Assembly: GCF_900104625.1 (NCBI RefSeq)
Contig: NZ_FNVZ01000002.1
Location: forward strand, 39,754 to 103,753
Length of the DNA: 64,000 nucleotides
From: Leptotrichia massiliensis
Lineage (GTDB): Bacteria > Fusobacteriota > Fusobacteriia > Fusobacteriales > Leptotrichiaceae
Reading direction: 5' to 3'
In this document: positions 54,414 through 63,974 of the stretch, in pieces
How positions within the stretch are numbered: position 1 is the stretch's first letter
Layout of the letters: each line of letters opens with the position of its first letter
Notes under the pieces: model-generated
What the model saw: only the letters and a program-made list of their open reading frames with translations
Told to the model about the DNA's origin: nothing
Database searches by the model: none
Translations under genes and position numbers: made by a program

Positions 54414-55064
54414 ATGAAAAAATTATTTTTATTTTTAGTAATATTAGTTTTTGGTTCTGGAATTATCATTGCCAAAGAAATATTTAGTGGGAAAGTACCT
54501 GAAAATATTGTATTTGTTGGAGATTCGATAATGAATAGCAGTAAAAAATATATTGGTCCTAACTTCAAAAATCCTTATTTTGATACAAAAATATCACGTC
54601 AATTTTCAACACTTCCAGGGATTGTTACTAAATTAGCAGAAGAGGACAAATTAAAAACAGTATTAGTTGTACATCTTGGAACAAACGGAAAATTTACAGA
54701 TAAAGATTTTGATTATGTTATGGAAATGGCAAAAGGGAAAGATGTATTCTTTATGAATACTGCTCACAAAGACCCTTGGGAACAAGAAGTAAATAACAAA
54801 TTAAAAGAAAAAGTTGCACAATATAGTAATGCTTACCTAATTGACTGGTACTCTTATGCGAAAGGTAAAAATGAATATTTCTATAAAGACAGAACTCATT
54901 TAAATGATAACGGACAAAAATATTATGCAGACTTTCTAACTAACGAAATTAAAAAACATTATCTTGGAGAAACTAGAAAATCTGAATCTGCAAAAGATAA
55001 TTCTTCAAATATAGCCAAAGCCCAAAATATTCAATTAAATAAAATAACTAATTTGACTAAATAA
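54414..55064 (+). CDS. Exported stand-alone SGNH-hydrolase-like protein
   Basis: 216 residues. N-terminal signal or anchor MKKLFLFLVILVFGSGIII. The SGNH domain shows block I FVGDSIMNS (nucleophile Ser about 35), the Gly/Asn block HLGTNGKF (about 88), and the Asp/His block KDRTHLNDNG (about 158). It closely resembles the C-terminal domain of the OatA-type acyltransferase encoded next (compare FIGDSVLDM, LGTNGT and KDGTHPKP), suggesting domain duplication. Probably acts on acetyl esters of cell-wall sugars in the periplasm; the activity is inferred. Confidence 0.8.
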   Translation: MKKLFLFLVILVFGSGIIIAKEIFSGKVPENIVFVGDSIMNSSKKYIGPNFKNPYFDTKISRQFSTLPGIVTKLAEEDKLKTVLVVHLGTNGKFTDKDFDYVMEMAKGKDVFFMNTAHKDPWEQEVNNKLKEKVAQYSNAYLIDWYSYAKGKNEYFYKDRTHLNDNGQKYYADFLTNEIKKHYLGETRKSESAKDNSSNIAKAQNIQLNKITNLTK

Positions 55065-55072
55065 TTTTTATA

Positions 55073-55156
55073 AAACTACTTTAATTTCAAACTAAAAAAG
55101 TTAAGCTGTATTATTTCATACAATTTTAAAAAGTTTGTTTTAAGGTAGTTTTTATT
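55073..55156 (+). terminator. Large hairpin/terminator between the SGNH gene and the OatA-type gene
   Basis: AAACTAC (55073-55079) pairs with GTAGTTT (55145-55151). Inward, TTAA pairs with TTAA and CAAAC with GTTTG, and TTTTATTTT follows. The 80-base structured span separates the two related genes and may end or attenuate transcription into the second. Confidence 0.65.
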
Positions 55157-55196
55157 TTACAAAATACAAATTTTAAAGAAAGGAATTTTCTTATTT

Positions 55197-57032
55197 ATGA
55201 AAAAAGAAAGAATACAGAGTTTAGATATACTAAGGGCAATTGCACTTATACTTATCTGTGTTTATCATTGGTTTTCCTATAAAGGAACTTACATCGGTGT
55301 TGTTATATTTTTTGCACTAAGCGGATATTTGGTTACAAGCGGTCTTCTTTCCAGAGATTTTACAATTTTTTCAGTAATTAACCGAAGGCTAAGAAAAGTT
55401 TATCCTAGTTTGCTAATTGTAATTCTAGCTTCAACCATTGCATTATATTTTGTAAACAACGGACTTGAAATGAAATATAAATATAGTGCGATATTTTCCA
55501 TATTGGGATTAAACAATATTTATCAGATTTTTTCAAAAATGTCCTATTTTGATAATTTTGGGATTATATTACCGTTAACACATATTTGGGCTTTATCATT
55601 TTTAATACAAATGTATATATTTTTCCCATTTTTAGTACAAGGACTTAAAAAAATGAAATTAAAAAATAATACAATTGGAATTATTTTTTCAGGAATTGGG
55701 ATAATTTCTGCTTTAATAATGGCTTTCGTATTTTATACAACTTCAAAATCTCCAGAAGGAGCAGATTTTTCAAGAATATATTATGGAACTGACACGAGAG
55801 CCTTTGCATTCTTTTGTCCTGCTGCAATAGCATGTTTTTATACAAATAGGGAAATAAAAAATAATACCGAGAAAAAAATTATATCTGTTTTAGGAATCTT
55901 AGGGTTATTTTCATTAATTTTCTTTTGTTTTGGACTAGATTACAGAAGTGCTTACAATTATTATGGACTAATGTTTTTATCAAGTATTTTGATAGGATTT
56001 ACAATTGTTTTATTCTCAAAACCTGAATTACAAAAATTCAATCTTTCAAAATATAAAAAAATCTTTAATCCAATAATAAGATTAGGACAACATCAATATC
56101 AATACTATTTATGGCAATATCCAGTTATGATATTTGCACGTGAATATTTTAAATGGACAAAACTATCCAACACTCAGCAATTTTTTATTCAAATTATTGT
56201 TTTAGTGGCAATTTCGGAATTAAGCTACTTTTTATTTGAGAAAAAAAGTATAAAATATATAAGCTACCCTGTTTTAATTTCTATTTTTGGAATTTTAATA
56301 TACTCTCCAATTTATGAAAATAAAGATTTGGAGGAAATGAAAGCAGCACAAGCTGCGGCAGCTAACGCAACTGTAGAAGATACTAAACCTTCTCAACCTA
56401 CCACTACTACAGCAGCAACACAAACTGGAAATTTAACAATGGACGAACTTCTTAATGCAATAAATACTCCATCAAAAGGTATTGAAGAAGAATCAAAAAT
56501 TCAAGATGAAATTTTGCAAAAATATCCTAATGATGAACGGGAAATATTGTTTATCGGAGATTCTGTATTGGATATGACAAAAGTTGACTTAAAGAAAAAA
56601 TATCCAAACGCAATTATTGAAACAAAAGTTGGACGTCAATTTTATGAATTACCAAAGATGTTAACAAATTATGCTCAGAATGGAAAATTAAAAAAAATTA
56701 TAGTAATTGCACTTGGAACAAATGGTACAATTTACGAAAAAGATATGAAATCCGTTTTGGAAACATTAAAGGGACATGATATTTACTTTATAAACACAGT
56801 TATGCCTGATCCATGGCAAGATAGTGTTAATGCGGAAATTAAAAAGGCAAGTGCTGAGAATCCAAATATAAAGGTAATTGACTGGTATTCATACTCAAAA
56901 GGTAAACAGCAGTATTTCTACAAAGACGGAACACATCCAAAACCTCATGCAGCCAAAAGATATATTAACCTGCTTTACTCTGTACTAAGCAAAGATATTT
57001 TAAATTCAGCTTCAAATACAAGTACAAAGTAA
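55197..57032 (+). CDS. OatA-type acyltransferase (Acyl_transf_3) with SGNH domain
   Basis: 611 residues. Residues 1-375 form the membrane acyltransferase-3 domain with about ten helices, beginning RIQSLDILRAIALILICVYH and containing YIGVVIFFALSGYLV. A low-complexity linker (about 382-416, AAQAAAANATVEDTKPSQ) leads to an SGNH domain (about 445-605) with FIGDSVLDM, LGTNGT and KDGTHPKPH. Such proteins move acetyl groups across the membrane and O-acetylate peptidoglycan or surface glycans. It is paired with a stand-alone SGNH protein upstream. Confidence 0.9.
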   Translation: MKKERIQSLDILRAIALILICVYHWFSYKGTYIGVVIFFALSGYLVTSGLLSRDFTIFSVINRRLRKVYPSLLIVILASTIALYFVNNGLEMKYKYSAIFSILGLNNIYQIFSKMSYFDNFGIILPLTHIWALSFLIQMYIFFPFLVQGLKKMKLKNNTIGIIFSGIGIISALIMAFVFYTTSKSPEGADFSRIYYGTDTRAFAFFCPAAIACFYTNREIKNNTEKKIISVLGILGLFSLIFFCFGLDYRSAYNYYGLMFLSSILIGFTIVLFSKPELQKFNLSKYKKIFNPIIRLGQHQYQYYLWQYPVMIFAREYFKWTKLSNTQQFFIQIIVLVAISELSYFLFEKKSIKYISYPVLISIFGILIYSPIYENKDLEEMKAAQAAAANATVEDTKPSQPTTTTAATQTGNLTMDELLNAINTPSKGIEEESKIQDEILQKYPNDEREILFIGDSVLDMTKVDLKKKYPNAIIETKVGRQFYELPKMLTNYAQNGKLKKIIVIALGTNGTIYEKDMKSVLETLKGHDIYFINTVMPDPWQDSVNAEIKKASAENPNIKVIDWYSYSKGKQQYFYKDGTHPKPHAAKRYINLLYSVLSKDILNSASNTSTK

Positions 57033-57113
57033 ATAATTTAACAAAAGTTATCTTATACTAATATCCATTTTGAACTAATCTAAAAAGTTAGATATACAAT
57101 TTAACTACACAGT

Positions 57114-57158
57114 AAGGATTGATTTCTGTATAAAGCAGAAGTTAATCCTTTTAATTTT
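57114..57158 (+). terminator. Terminator of the OatA-type gene
   Basis: AAGGATT (57114-57120) pairs with AATCCTT (57144-57150), with an inner TTTCTG/CAGAA stem, followed by T-rich sequence. Confidence 0.75.
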
Positions 57159-58083
57159 TTCTTTACTCGGATTTTAAAAAAAATATAGTATCTAAAGTTA
57201 ATTTTAAAAAGTGCTTCTCTTATACATATTTTTATTTTAAATTCATTATTGTTTTTCTGCTTCTAATTTTTGATATATTTTTATTGTTTACTTTATTTGA
57301 TTATTTAATAAATTAGTATTATTTCTCGTTTAAAAATAGGAATTAATTTTTATAATAGGCTTGTTTAATAGCTAATTTATAATCATTAAATTATTTTTTA
57401 AATATTTTGATTAATAAATATTTTTTCATAATCTTATGTTTTTTCTTCTTATTTTCGTAGGATTGCTCATTGCGGCAAAACCTTATCTTGCAGTAAAAGT
57501 TTGAAATAATTTCGTTATTTAAATAGGGTTTAGTATAAATAGTTTTGATATCATTTAAAATTTAATAAACATTGAAATTTTTATTCTTTTTTAAGTAATA
57601 ATAAAATATAAAGACCTAGAATTAAGTACAAAATTATTCTAAAACTTTTTTCAATATTATGTTTAAAAAAGAAATAAAAAAGTGTTGAAAAAGTTTATTC
57701 AATATGATATAAAGTATTCGTAAATTAAAAATTAAGTTAATTTTTAGAGAATAATATTTTAAATTATACTCGATTTTTTTATTGAACTATTAAACTAAAT
57801 TTTTGGATAAAAGCTATCGTTAAATCAAATATTTTTGAGATTTGAGTAAATATCCATAACTTTTGAGTTTAATTTCAAAATATTATTATAATAATTAAAA
57901 AGTGTAGAAAGGAGAATACGACTAAAAAAAATTAATACAGCATACTTTTGAAAATAAAAAATTGAAATTATTTAAATGGTTTTAAAATTAAATTTATAAA
58001 AACTAGATAAATGTAATATCCCATTTAATATTACAATTTATCTTATAAATAAAAGGTTATTATAATTGGTCGTAAAAAGAGAA
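57159..58083. other. About 900-base gene-free AT-rich region
   Basis: No credible ORF is present in either direction. It holds repeat copy B (57450-57502), and near 57905-57925 a ribosome-site-like AGAAAGGAG with no following start codon. It may carry decayed gene remains and the promoter for the downstream histidine-phosphatase gene. No cobalamin riboswitch motif was recognised despite the nearby cobK. Confidence 0.4.
57450..57502 (+). repeat. Dispersed intergenic repeat, copy B
   Basis: TTTTCGTAGGATTGCTCATT continues into GCGGCAAAACCTTATCTTGC, a near match of copy A (48651-48713), same orientation, also in a gene-free region. Confidence 0.65.
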
Positions 58084-58710
58084 ATGAAAGAAATATTGAA
58101 CTTGTATATTGTTAGGCATGGACAAACTGAGTGGAATGTGCTGGAGAAATTTCAAGGGCAGTTAAATTCACCTCTTACAGAGAAGGGAAAAGATCAAATT
58201 AGAAACACAGCCTTGATTCTTGCAAATATTGACTTTAAAGCCATTTATACAAGTGAACTGGAAAGAACAATTGAAACAGCTAAAATTCTTTTAGAAAATA
58301 ATAATGTGGAGAAAAAGAAAAATCAACATGAAAAATTGAAATTACAAAAATTGAATGAATTAAATGAAATTTATTTTGGTAAATGGCAAGGGATGAGCTT
58401 TAAAGAAATCTTTGTAAAATATCCTGAAGAAGCTCATAATTATTTCTATGATGTAAAAAATTATTGTGCAAAGAATGTCCAAGGGGAAGAGTTGACAGAT
58501 GGGCTAGAACGATTTTTACAAGGATTGAATAAAATTACAGAACAAAACAGTAATGGAAATATCTTAGTTATTACACATGGAACTGTTTTGGAATTGTTTT
58601 TTAACTATATCGAAAATAAGAAATCACATGCTCTAGATGAAAGAAAATTAATTGGTAATGGAGAATATAAAATTTTTGTTTACAAAAATGGAAAATACAC
58701 TATGAAGTAA
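58084..58710 (+). CDS. Histidine phosphatase (phosphoglycerate mutase-like), possible CobC
   Basis: 208 residues from ATG 58084 (a TTG at 58066 is an alternative). Catalytic LYIVRHGQTEWN, TSELERTIETAKIL, IYFGKWQGMSF and second His in LVITHGTVLEL. It precedes cobK by 214 bases on the same strand, so a role as alpha-ribazole phosphatase is possible, but a similar gene sits next to cobS; a general phosphatase is equally likely. Confidence 0.8.
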   Translation: MKEILNLYIVRHGQTEWNVLEKFQGQLNSPLTEKGKDQIRNTALILANIDFKAIYTSELERTIETAKILLENNNVEKKKNQHEKLKLQKLNELNEIYFGKWQGMSFKEIFVKYPEEAHNYFYDVKNYCAKNVQGEELTDGLERFLQGLNKITEQNSNGNILVITHGTVLELFFNYIENKKSHALDERKLIGNGEYKIFVYKNGKYTMK

Positions 58711-58924
58711 TTTTTTAAAATTTATGAAAATAGATTATTTTAACTTTTATGAAAAATACAAAGAAATAGAAATTTTGAAAATTTTATAATACTATAAAAA
58801 ATATCCTCAAATTCTAATAATATTTGATTTTAATAATCTGATATTAAAGAGTTTGTAAAATAATTTTATAGTATTAAATAAATTCCAAACATACATAAAA
58901 AAATTAAGGAGAGAAAATAATACA

Positions 58925-59719
58925 ATGAGAATTTGGATAATTGGTGGAACGAAAGATTCTAGAAATATTTTAGATGAGATTTTAAAAATGAAAGATAAAA
59001 AGATTATTATTAGCACTGCAACTGAATATGGAGGAAAACTGCTTGAAGATGTAGCTAAAAATGAGAATGTGGAAGTAATTTCAGAAAGATTGAATGTATT
59101 GCAAATTGAAGATATGATTTTGGAAAAAAATATTGATTTAATTGTCGATGCGAGTCATCCATACGCACAAAATATTAGTCGTACAGTCATCTCAATGGTA
59201 AGTTACTTAAATGAAAGGGCTAATCAAGAGAAAAAAGTAAAATATATAAGATTTGAGCGAAAAATGGTTGATTATGGAAACGAGAATGTATTCAAATTTC
59301 AAAATTTACAGGAAGTAATCAAATACTTACAACAATTTGAAAATAAAAATGTGCTTAGTACACTGGGTTCCAATACTTTAGCCGAAATAAACGAAATTAG
59401 TGATAAAAATAATTTATTTGTACGAATTTTACCAACAACTTCTTCGATAAAAAGTGCAGAAGAACTTGGATATTTACCTAAAAATATCATTGCTATGCAA
59501 GGACCATTTTCAAAAAATATGAACATTGTAATGTTGCAAGACCTAAAAATAGATTACTTAATTACAAAGGAAAGTGGCGAAACTGGAGGAGAACTGCAAA
59601 AAGTAGAAGCTTGTCAGGAATGTGGTGTTACAATTTTGGCAATTAAACGTCCTGTTTTAGATTACGGTACAGTTTTTAACACAATTGAGGAATTAACTGA
59701 ATACTTGGTTAAGCTTTAA
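58925..59719 (+). CDS. cobK: Precorrin-6A/cobalt-precorrin-6A reductase
   Basis: 264 residues. N-terminal MRIWIIGGTKDSRNILDEIL and IDLIVDASHPYAQNISRTV are typical, with VRILPTTSSIKSAEELGYLP, AMQGPFSKNMN and ITKESGETGGELQKVEA. It reduces (cobalt-)precorrin-6A with NAD(P)H in corrin-ring synthesis. The ATG follows GGAGAGAA. Other corrin ring genes (cbi) are not in the window, so the pathway is dispersed. Confidence 0.93.
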   Translation: MRIWIIGGTKDSRNILDEILKMKDKKIIISTATEYGGKLLEDVAKNENVEVISERLNVLQIEDMILEKNIDLIVDASHPYAQNISRTVISMVSYLNERANQEKKVKYIRFERKMVDYGNENVFKFQNLQEVIKYLQQFENKNVLSTLGSNTLAEINEISDKNNLFVRILPTTSSIKSAEELGYLPKNIIAMQGPFSKNMNIVMLQDLKIDYLITKESGETGGELQKVEACQECGVTILAIKRPVLDYGTVFNTIEELTEYLVKL

Positions 59720-59792
59720 AAATTTTAATAGAATTAAAAATTTAGGGATAATTTGAATAAGTAGTTTTTCTTTTTAGTATTTAAAAATAAAA

Positions 59793-59823
59793 AAGAAAGA
59801 CAAATCTTATGATAGTCCCTCTT
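59793..59823 (-). terminator. Terminator of the rnr-smpB operon (and possibly cobK)
   Basis: AAGAAAGAC (59793-59801) pairs with GTCCCTCTT (59815-59823), two wobble pairs. A/T runs flank both sides, so it can stop transcripts from both convergent genes. Confidence 0.65.
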
Positions 59824-59863
59824 TTTTTATTTTTATAAACTTATTATTTCTTTATCTAAATAT

Positions 59864-60313
59864 TTATCTAGTAAAATTCTTTTGAATTTTCTTCATATCC
59901 CTGTCAATATCTTTTCTTTTAAGCGATTCTCTCTTATCGTGCATCTTTTTACCTTTTGCAAGCCCTATTTCCATTTTTACAAGCCTTTGCTTTGTATAAA
60001 CTGAAATTGGGACAATGGTATAACCCTGTTCCTTAATTTTTTCGCTCCATTTTTTTATTTCACGTCTATTCAAAAGTAATTTTCTCACACGAGATTCTGC
60101 TACATTGTTGATATTTCCAAATTCATAAGGTGTAATATGCATATTCATTACAAAAACTTCATCACGTATGATTCTTATAAAGCTTTCTTTTATACTCACT
60201 TTCCCAGCTTTTACCGATTTTACTTCTGTTCCCACAAGCTCAATCCCTGCTTCCAGCTTATCTTCTACGAAATAATCATGAAAAGCCTTTTTATTTCTAG
60301 CTAATACTGGCAT
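59864..60313 (-). CDS. smpB: SsrA-binding protein
   Basis: 149 residues, normal length. It binds tmRNA and brings it to stalled ribosomes. Signature segments: ARNKKAFHDYFVEDKLEAGI, LVGTEVKSVKAGKVSIKESF, and a basic C-terminal tail with GLAKGKKMHDKRESLKRKD. The ATG follows AAAGGAGGG. It is 26 bases downstream of rnr, the common rnr-smpB arrangement; the tmRNA gene itself was not seen here. Confidence 0.97.
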   Translation of the reverse strand: MPVLARNKKAFHDYFVEDKLEAGIELVGTEVKSVKAGKVSIKESFIRIIRDEVFVMNMHITPYEFGNINNVAESRVRKLLLNRREIKKWSEKIKEQGYTIVPISVYTKQRLVKMEIGLAKGKKMHDKRESLKRKDIDRDMKKIQKNFTR

Positions 60314-60339
60314 CTTCCCTCCTTTTGCTACTTTGTTTT

Positions 60340-62616
60340 TTATTCTTCTTCGGTTTCGTCAATTTTTACTCTTTCTTCCACATAAGGTATAACCTCAATT
60401 TCCATTTTTGCATAGCTTGCACTTACAATGCTCACTTTCATTGTACTTCCCATAGTGTAGGACTCATTATTTCTTTTATCCACAATTTTAAAGTTTTCCT
60501 CATCATAAATAAAGTTATCACGTGCTGTTGTAACATTGTAAACCACTTCTATGTGATTTTCCAGTTCCATGAATATCTTATTTTTATTCATCCCGCTAAG
60601 TCTAGCAATATAAACTTGTCCAATTTTATCCTGCATATACTCAATCAACTTGATTTTTACACTGTCTTCTTCCAGTTTATCCGCTACTCTTTCAGTTCTC
60701 GAAATACTTGAGGCAATTGCTTCAAAATTAGCTCCATATTTAGCCTTTTCTTTTTCGTTCATAAATTTTTCAATCGAACGTCCAAGCATTCTATGAACAA
60801 TTAAGTCAGAATAACGACGTATCGGTGATGTAAAGTGCAAATAATATTTAGAAGCAAGACCAAAATGTCCCAGATTTTTGTTGGCATATCTTGCACGCTG
60901 CATTGCCCGTAAAATTAATTTGTGAATCAAATACCCTTCTGGCAGTCCTGTTGTCCTTTCTATTATGTTCTGAAATTTGCCAGGATGCATTTCTTCCAAT
61001 CCTTTTAAGGAATATCCAAATTTTATCAAAGTTTCATTCAATGCCTGAACTTTTGCCTTGTCAGGATCTTCGTGGACTCTGTAAATTGCTGGAATTTCTT
61101 CCCAGAAAAGTTTTTCCGCCACAGTTTCATTTGCAATAACCATAAAATCTTCAATAATTCTTTCTGCTTCCCCTCTAGAACGCAATACGATGTCCTTTAC
61201 GGCTTTATTCTCATCTAAGACTACCTTTATCTCAGGTAATTCAAAATCAATGCTCCCACGTCTCTTTTTGTTGTTTCTGATAATTTTAGATAATTCCAGC
61301 ATATTTTTTAGCATTTCATCAATTTTTCTATATTTATCATATAGATTTCGATATTCTTCAGATTCTTCATTTTTTTCCAAAATTGTATTTACATTTTCAT
61401 AAGTCATTCTGTATTTGGATTTTATAACCGATTTGTAAAAATCATTTCTTACAACTTTACCTTTTTTATCCAAATCCATTTCCACAGTAAAAGTCAGTTT
61501 ATCCTCATTTGGATTAAGCGAACATAAATTATTTGACAATTTTCTTGGCAACATAGGAATTACCCTGTCTACAAGATAAATTGAGTTTCCACGCTTCAAT
61601 GCTTCTGTATCAAGCTCGGTATTTTCCCGTACATAGTAAGAAACATCGGCAATGCTTACAAAAAGTTTATACCCATCTTCTGTTTTTTCCACATACACTG
61701 CATCATCCAGATCTTTCGCATCAGAGCCGTCAATTGTAATAATATCAAGGTGCCGCAAATCTTTTCGATTTTTTAGTTCTTCCGAAAAATCCTCATCAAT
61801 TTTGTCCAGTTCCTGCAAAACTTCATTTGGAAATTTCTCCTCAATTCCTTCATTCAAAAGCAATGATGAAATCAATGCTTCCGTATCTTTTGGACTCCCC
61901 AGAACGCTTACAATCTCTCCTTCAGGCTTTCTTTCCTCATCTCCCCAGAAATCAACCTTTACAGCTACTAAATCTCCAGTTTTTGCACCTTTTATCAATT
62001 TTTTTGGAATATAAATATCCTTTGGAGAATTTCTTGGACGCACAAAGCCAAAACTTAAATTATGCTCAAAAACGCCAACAATAACATCTCGATTTCTTTT
62101 TACAACTTTGTAAACTTCTCCTTCACGCTTCTTTCCATCTGAACTTTCCTTCAAAATACGTACTAAAACTGTATCTCCATTCATAGCTGTATTCAAATAA
62201 GTTCCGGGAATAAAGACGCTAGCCTCCCCATTAATATCAAGAAATCCAAAATTTCCGCTCGAAATAGAAATTTCACCTTTCACAAACCCTTCCTTCTCAG
62301 GCAAGGTATATCTTCCATTCCTTTTCAAATAAATATCGCCACTTTCTTCCCAGGCATTCAAAAGCTGCTTATACATTTTCCGCTTTTTCTGGCTCCATTC
62401 CAACAGCTGCAGTATTTCCTGAAAAGTAAACTCATATTCTACAAGAACCTGTCTTAAATACTTTAGTTCTCTCTCTTCCTTAAGTTCCATCTTTTGATTT
62501 TTTTCATTTTCTTTTTTTATATTGTAATTTTTTCCACTAATTTTTTTTCCCTTATGAAAATTTTTATCGTTATTTTCAATATTTTTATATTTTTCTTTCT
62601 TTTTTTTATTTCCCAT
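60340..62616 (-). CDS. rnr: Ribonuclease R
   Basis: 758 residues. A Lys/Asn-rich N-terminus and winged-helix-like segment (RQVLVEYEFTFQEILQLLEW) are followed by cold-shock domains (GFLDINGEASVFIPGTYL, VRPRNSPKDIYIPKKLI), the RNB catalytic domain with TIDGSDAKDLDDAVYV (metal-binding Asp cluster), and a C-terminal S1 domain (AVVYNVT-like region, KIFMELENHIEVVYN). It degrades structured RNA 3' to 5' and works with SmpB/tmRNA. First gene of rnr-smpB. Confidence 0.96.
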   Translation of the reverse strand: MGNKKKKEKYKNIENNDKNFHKGKKISGKNYNIKKENEKNQKMELKEERELKYLRQVLVEYEFTFQEILQLLEWSQKKRKMYKQLLNAWEESGDIYLKRNGRYTLPEKEGFVKGEISISSGNFGFLDINGEASVFIPGTYLNTAMNGDTVLVRILKESSDGKKREGEVYKVVKRNRDVIVGVFEHNLSFGFVRPRNSPKDIYIPKKLIKGAKTGDLVAVKVDFWGDEERKPEGEIVSVLGSPKDTEALISSLLLNEGIEEKFPNEVLQELDKIDEDFSEELKNRKDLRHLDIITIDGSDAKDLDDAVYVEKTEDGYKLFVSIADVSYYVRENTELDTEALKRGNSIYLVDRVIPMLPRKLSNNLCSLNPNEDKLTFTVEMDLDKKGKVVRNDFYKSVIKSKYRMTYENVNTILEKNEESEEYRNLYDKYRKIDEMLKNMLELSKIIRNNKKRRGSIDFELPEIKVVLDENKAVKDIVLRSRGEAERIIEDFMVIANETVAEKLFWEEIPAIYRVHEDPDKAKVQALNETLIKFGYSLKGLEEMHPGKFQNIIERTTGLPEGYLIHKLILRAMQRARYANKNLGHFGLASKYYLHFTSPIRRYSDLIVHRMLGRSIEKFMNEKEKAKYGANFEAIASSISRTERVADKLEEDSVKIKLIEYMQDKIGQVYIARLSGMNKNKIFMELENHIEVVYNVTTARDNFIYDEENFKIVDKRNNESYTMGSTMKVSIVSASYAKMEIEVIPYVEERVKIDETEEE

Positions 62617-62875
62617 ATTTTCCCTCTGTCTTTTTCAATGTATCAAATTGTACTATTCCTCATTTAAATAACACATATTTCATAAATTTTGAATTATGCT
62701 ATTTAACAAGTATTTGAAACTTATTGTAATTATTATAATTTTTTATTTTTAATGAAGTTTAGTATTAATCTAAATTATAAAATTCTAGTAAAATATGCCT
62801 AAAACCTGTCAAAGTAATGAGTTTTCAGATATATTTTAAAGTATTTTTTTTAGATTAAATCTATTTTTTTAAATT

Positions 62876-63454
62876 TTATGCCTGGTTGGCTATTATTGAA
62901 TTTCTAAATTTTATAATATTGGGATGAATAATCGAATCCTTTGAAAGTAAATATTTTAATTTTTCCTCAATTTCAAATTTTATTGCTTTATCTAAATCAG
63001 TTTTTGCAAGTTTTCTAGCCGTTTCGACGCCTTCCCAGCTTCTCCCTTCCTCAATCGCATCTGAAAGATAAACAATCTTAGCAAGAATACTCATATTTTC
63101 TTTCCCAATCGTATGATATTTTATCCCATCCAAAATTTCCTCATCATCAATTCCAAACAATTCATAATTTTGCCGTACAAACTCAGCTCCTGCAAATCCA
63201 TGAAGCACAGCGGTAGATTTCGACATCTTGTCATCTACTTCAGGATATTTCCCCTTCGTTAAGTCAATCATAACTGACAAGTCAAAAAATTTTGCCACAT
63301 CATGAAGCCAAGCCGAAGCCGCAACTTTTTCCACATCAACATTATAAATCTCTGCAAGCTCTACAGCACATTTTACAACTCTTTCCACATGATTGTATCT
63401 TTTTTCATCCAAATATTTTTTTACATTTTTTCTAATTTTATTTATATCTATCAT
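62876..63454 (-). CDS. YqeK-like HD-domain hydrolase
   Basis: About 192 residues from ATG 63454 (after GTGAGG); a GTG at 63484 is less likely. HD-domain residues: YNHVERVVKCAVELA (His), ASAWLHDVAKFF (HD), LHGFAGAEFV (His) and YHTIGKENMS. YqeK proteins hydrolyse diadenosine tetraphosphate and usually sit next to nadD; here no nadD is adjacent. Single gene upstream of rnr on the minus strand with a 259-base gap. Confidence 0.88.
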   Translation of the reverse strand: MIDINKIRKNVKKYLDEKRYNHVERVVKCAVELAEIYNVDVEKVAASAWLHDVAKFFDLSVMIDLTKGKYPEVDDKMSKSTAVLHGFAGAEFVRQNYELFGIDDEEILDGIKYHTIGKENMSILAKIVYLSDAIEEGRSWEGVETARKLAKTDLDKAIKFEIEEKLKYLLSKDSIIHPNIIKFRNSIIANQA

Positions 63455-63882
63455 TCTTCTCGCCTCACTTAAAATAATTTTCACTAAATATTCTCATTAT
63501 TACTATTATACTACACGACAAAGAAAAAAACAACAAATCTAATATATTAGAATAAAATACAAAGAATTAAAATAACCTTTTAATATTAAATCTTATCAAT
63601 ATAATAAATGTATAACTCTTATACATAGTATTTATATATGCTACTACAATAAAAACTTTTAACTGAAATTATGAAAATATTAGTAAATTTAAGAAAGTTT
63701 CAAAATATTTTTACAAAAAAAGACAAAATACTTTTTTCAGAAAGTATCCTGTCCAAGTCATCTATATTTTTCATAATGCTATATTATCTTCATCTTTACA
63801 AAACCATTTATTAATATATTGCACATCCTCTATTTCTTTTTATTTTAAAATTTATCTACTTTTTGAATATTTTAAAAAAAAA
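63455..63882. other. Gene-free stretch between yqeK and tRNA-Asn
   Basis: About 430 AT-rich bases. On the minus strand two short overlapping frames near 63710-63830 (EIEDVQYINKWFCKDEDN, then MKNIDDLDRILSEKSILS) look like relics but lack ribosome sites. Otherwise nothing was recognised. Confidence 0.35.
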
Positions 63883-63959
63883 TGGCGTCCCCGGTTGGAC
63901 TCGAACCAACGACCCTCTGATTAACAGTCAGATGCTCTAACCGGCTGAGCTACGGAGAC
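63883..63959 (-). tRNA. tRNA-Asn (anticodon GTT), CCA encoded
   Basis: The minus strand reads GTCTCCG ... D-arm TAGCTCAGCCGGTTAGAGCA, anticodon loop CTGACT-GTT-AATCAG, T-arm GTTGGTTCGAGTCCAAC, acceptor CGGGGAC, then GCCA. One G-U pair in the acceptor. It follows the 5S rRNA closely, so it is the tail of an rRNA operon. Confidence 0.97.
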
Positions 63960-63974
63960 ACACAAAAGAAAAAA

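Noticed and set aside
61652..62014. 120-codon plus-strand frame
   Set aside because: Antisense shadow of rnr, Ser-rich, no start signals.
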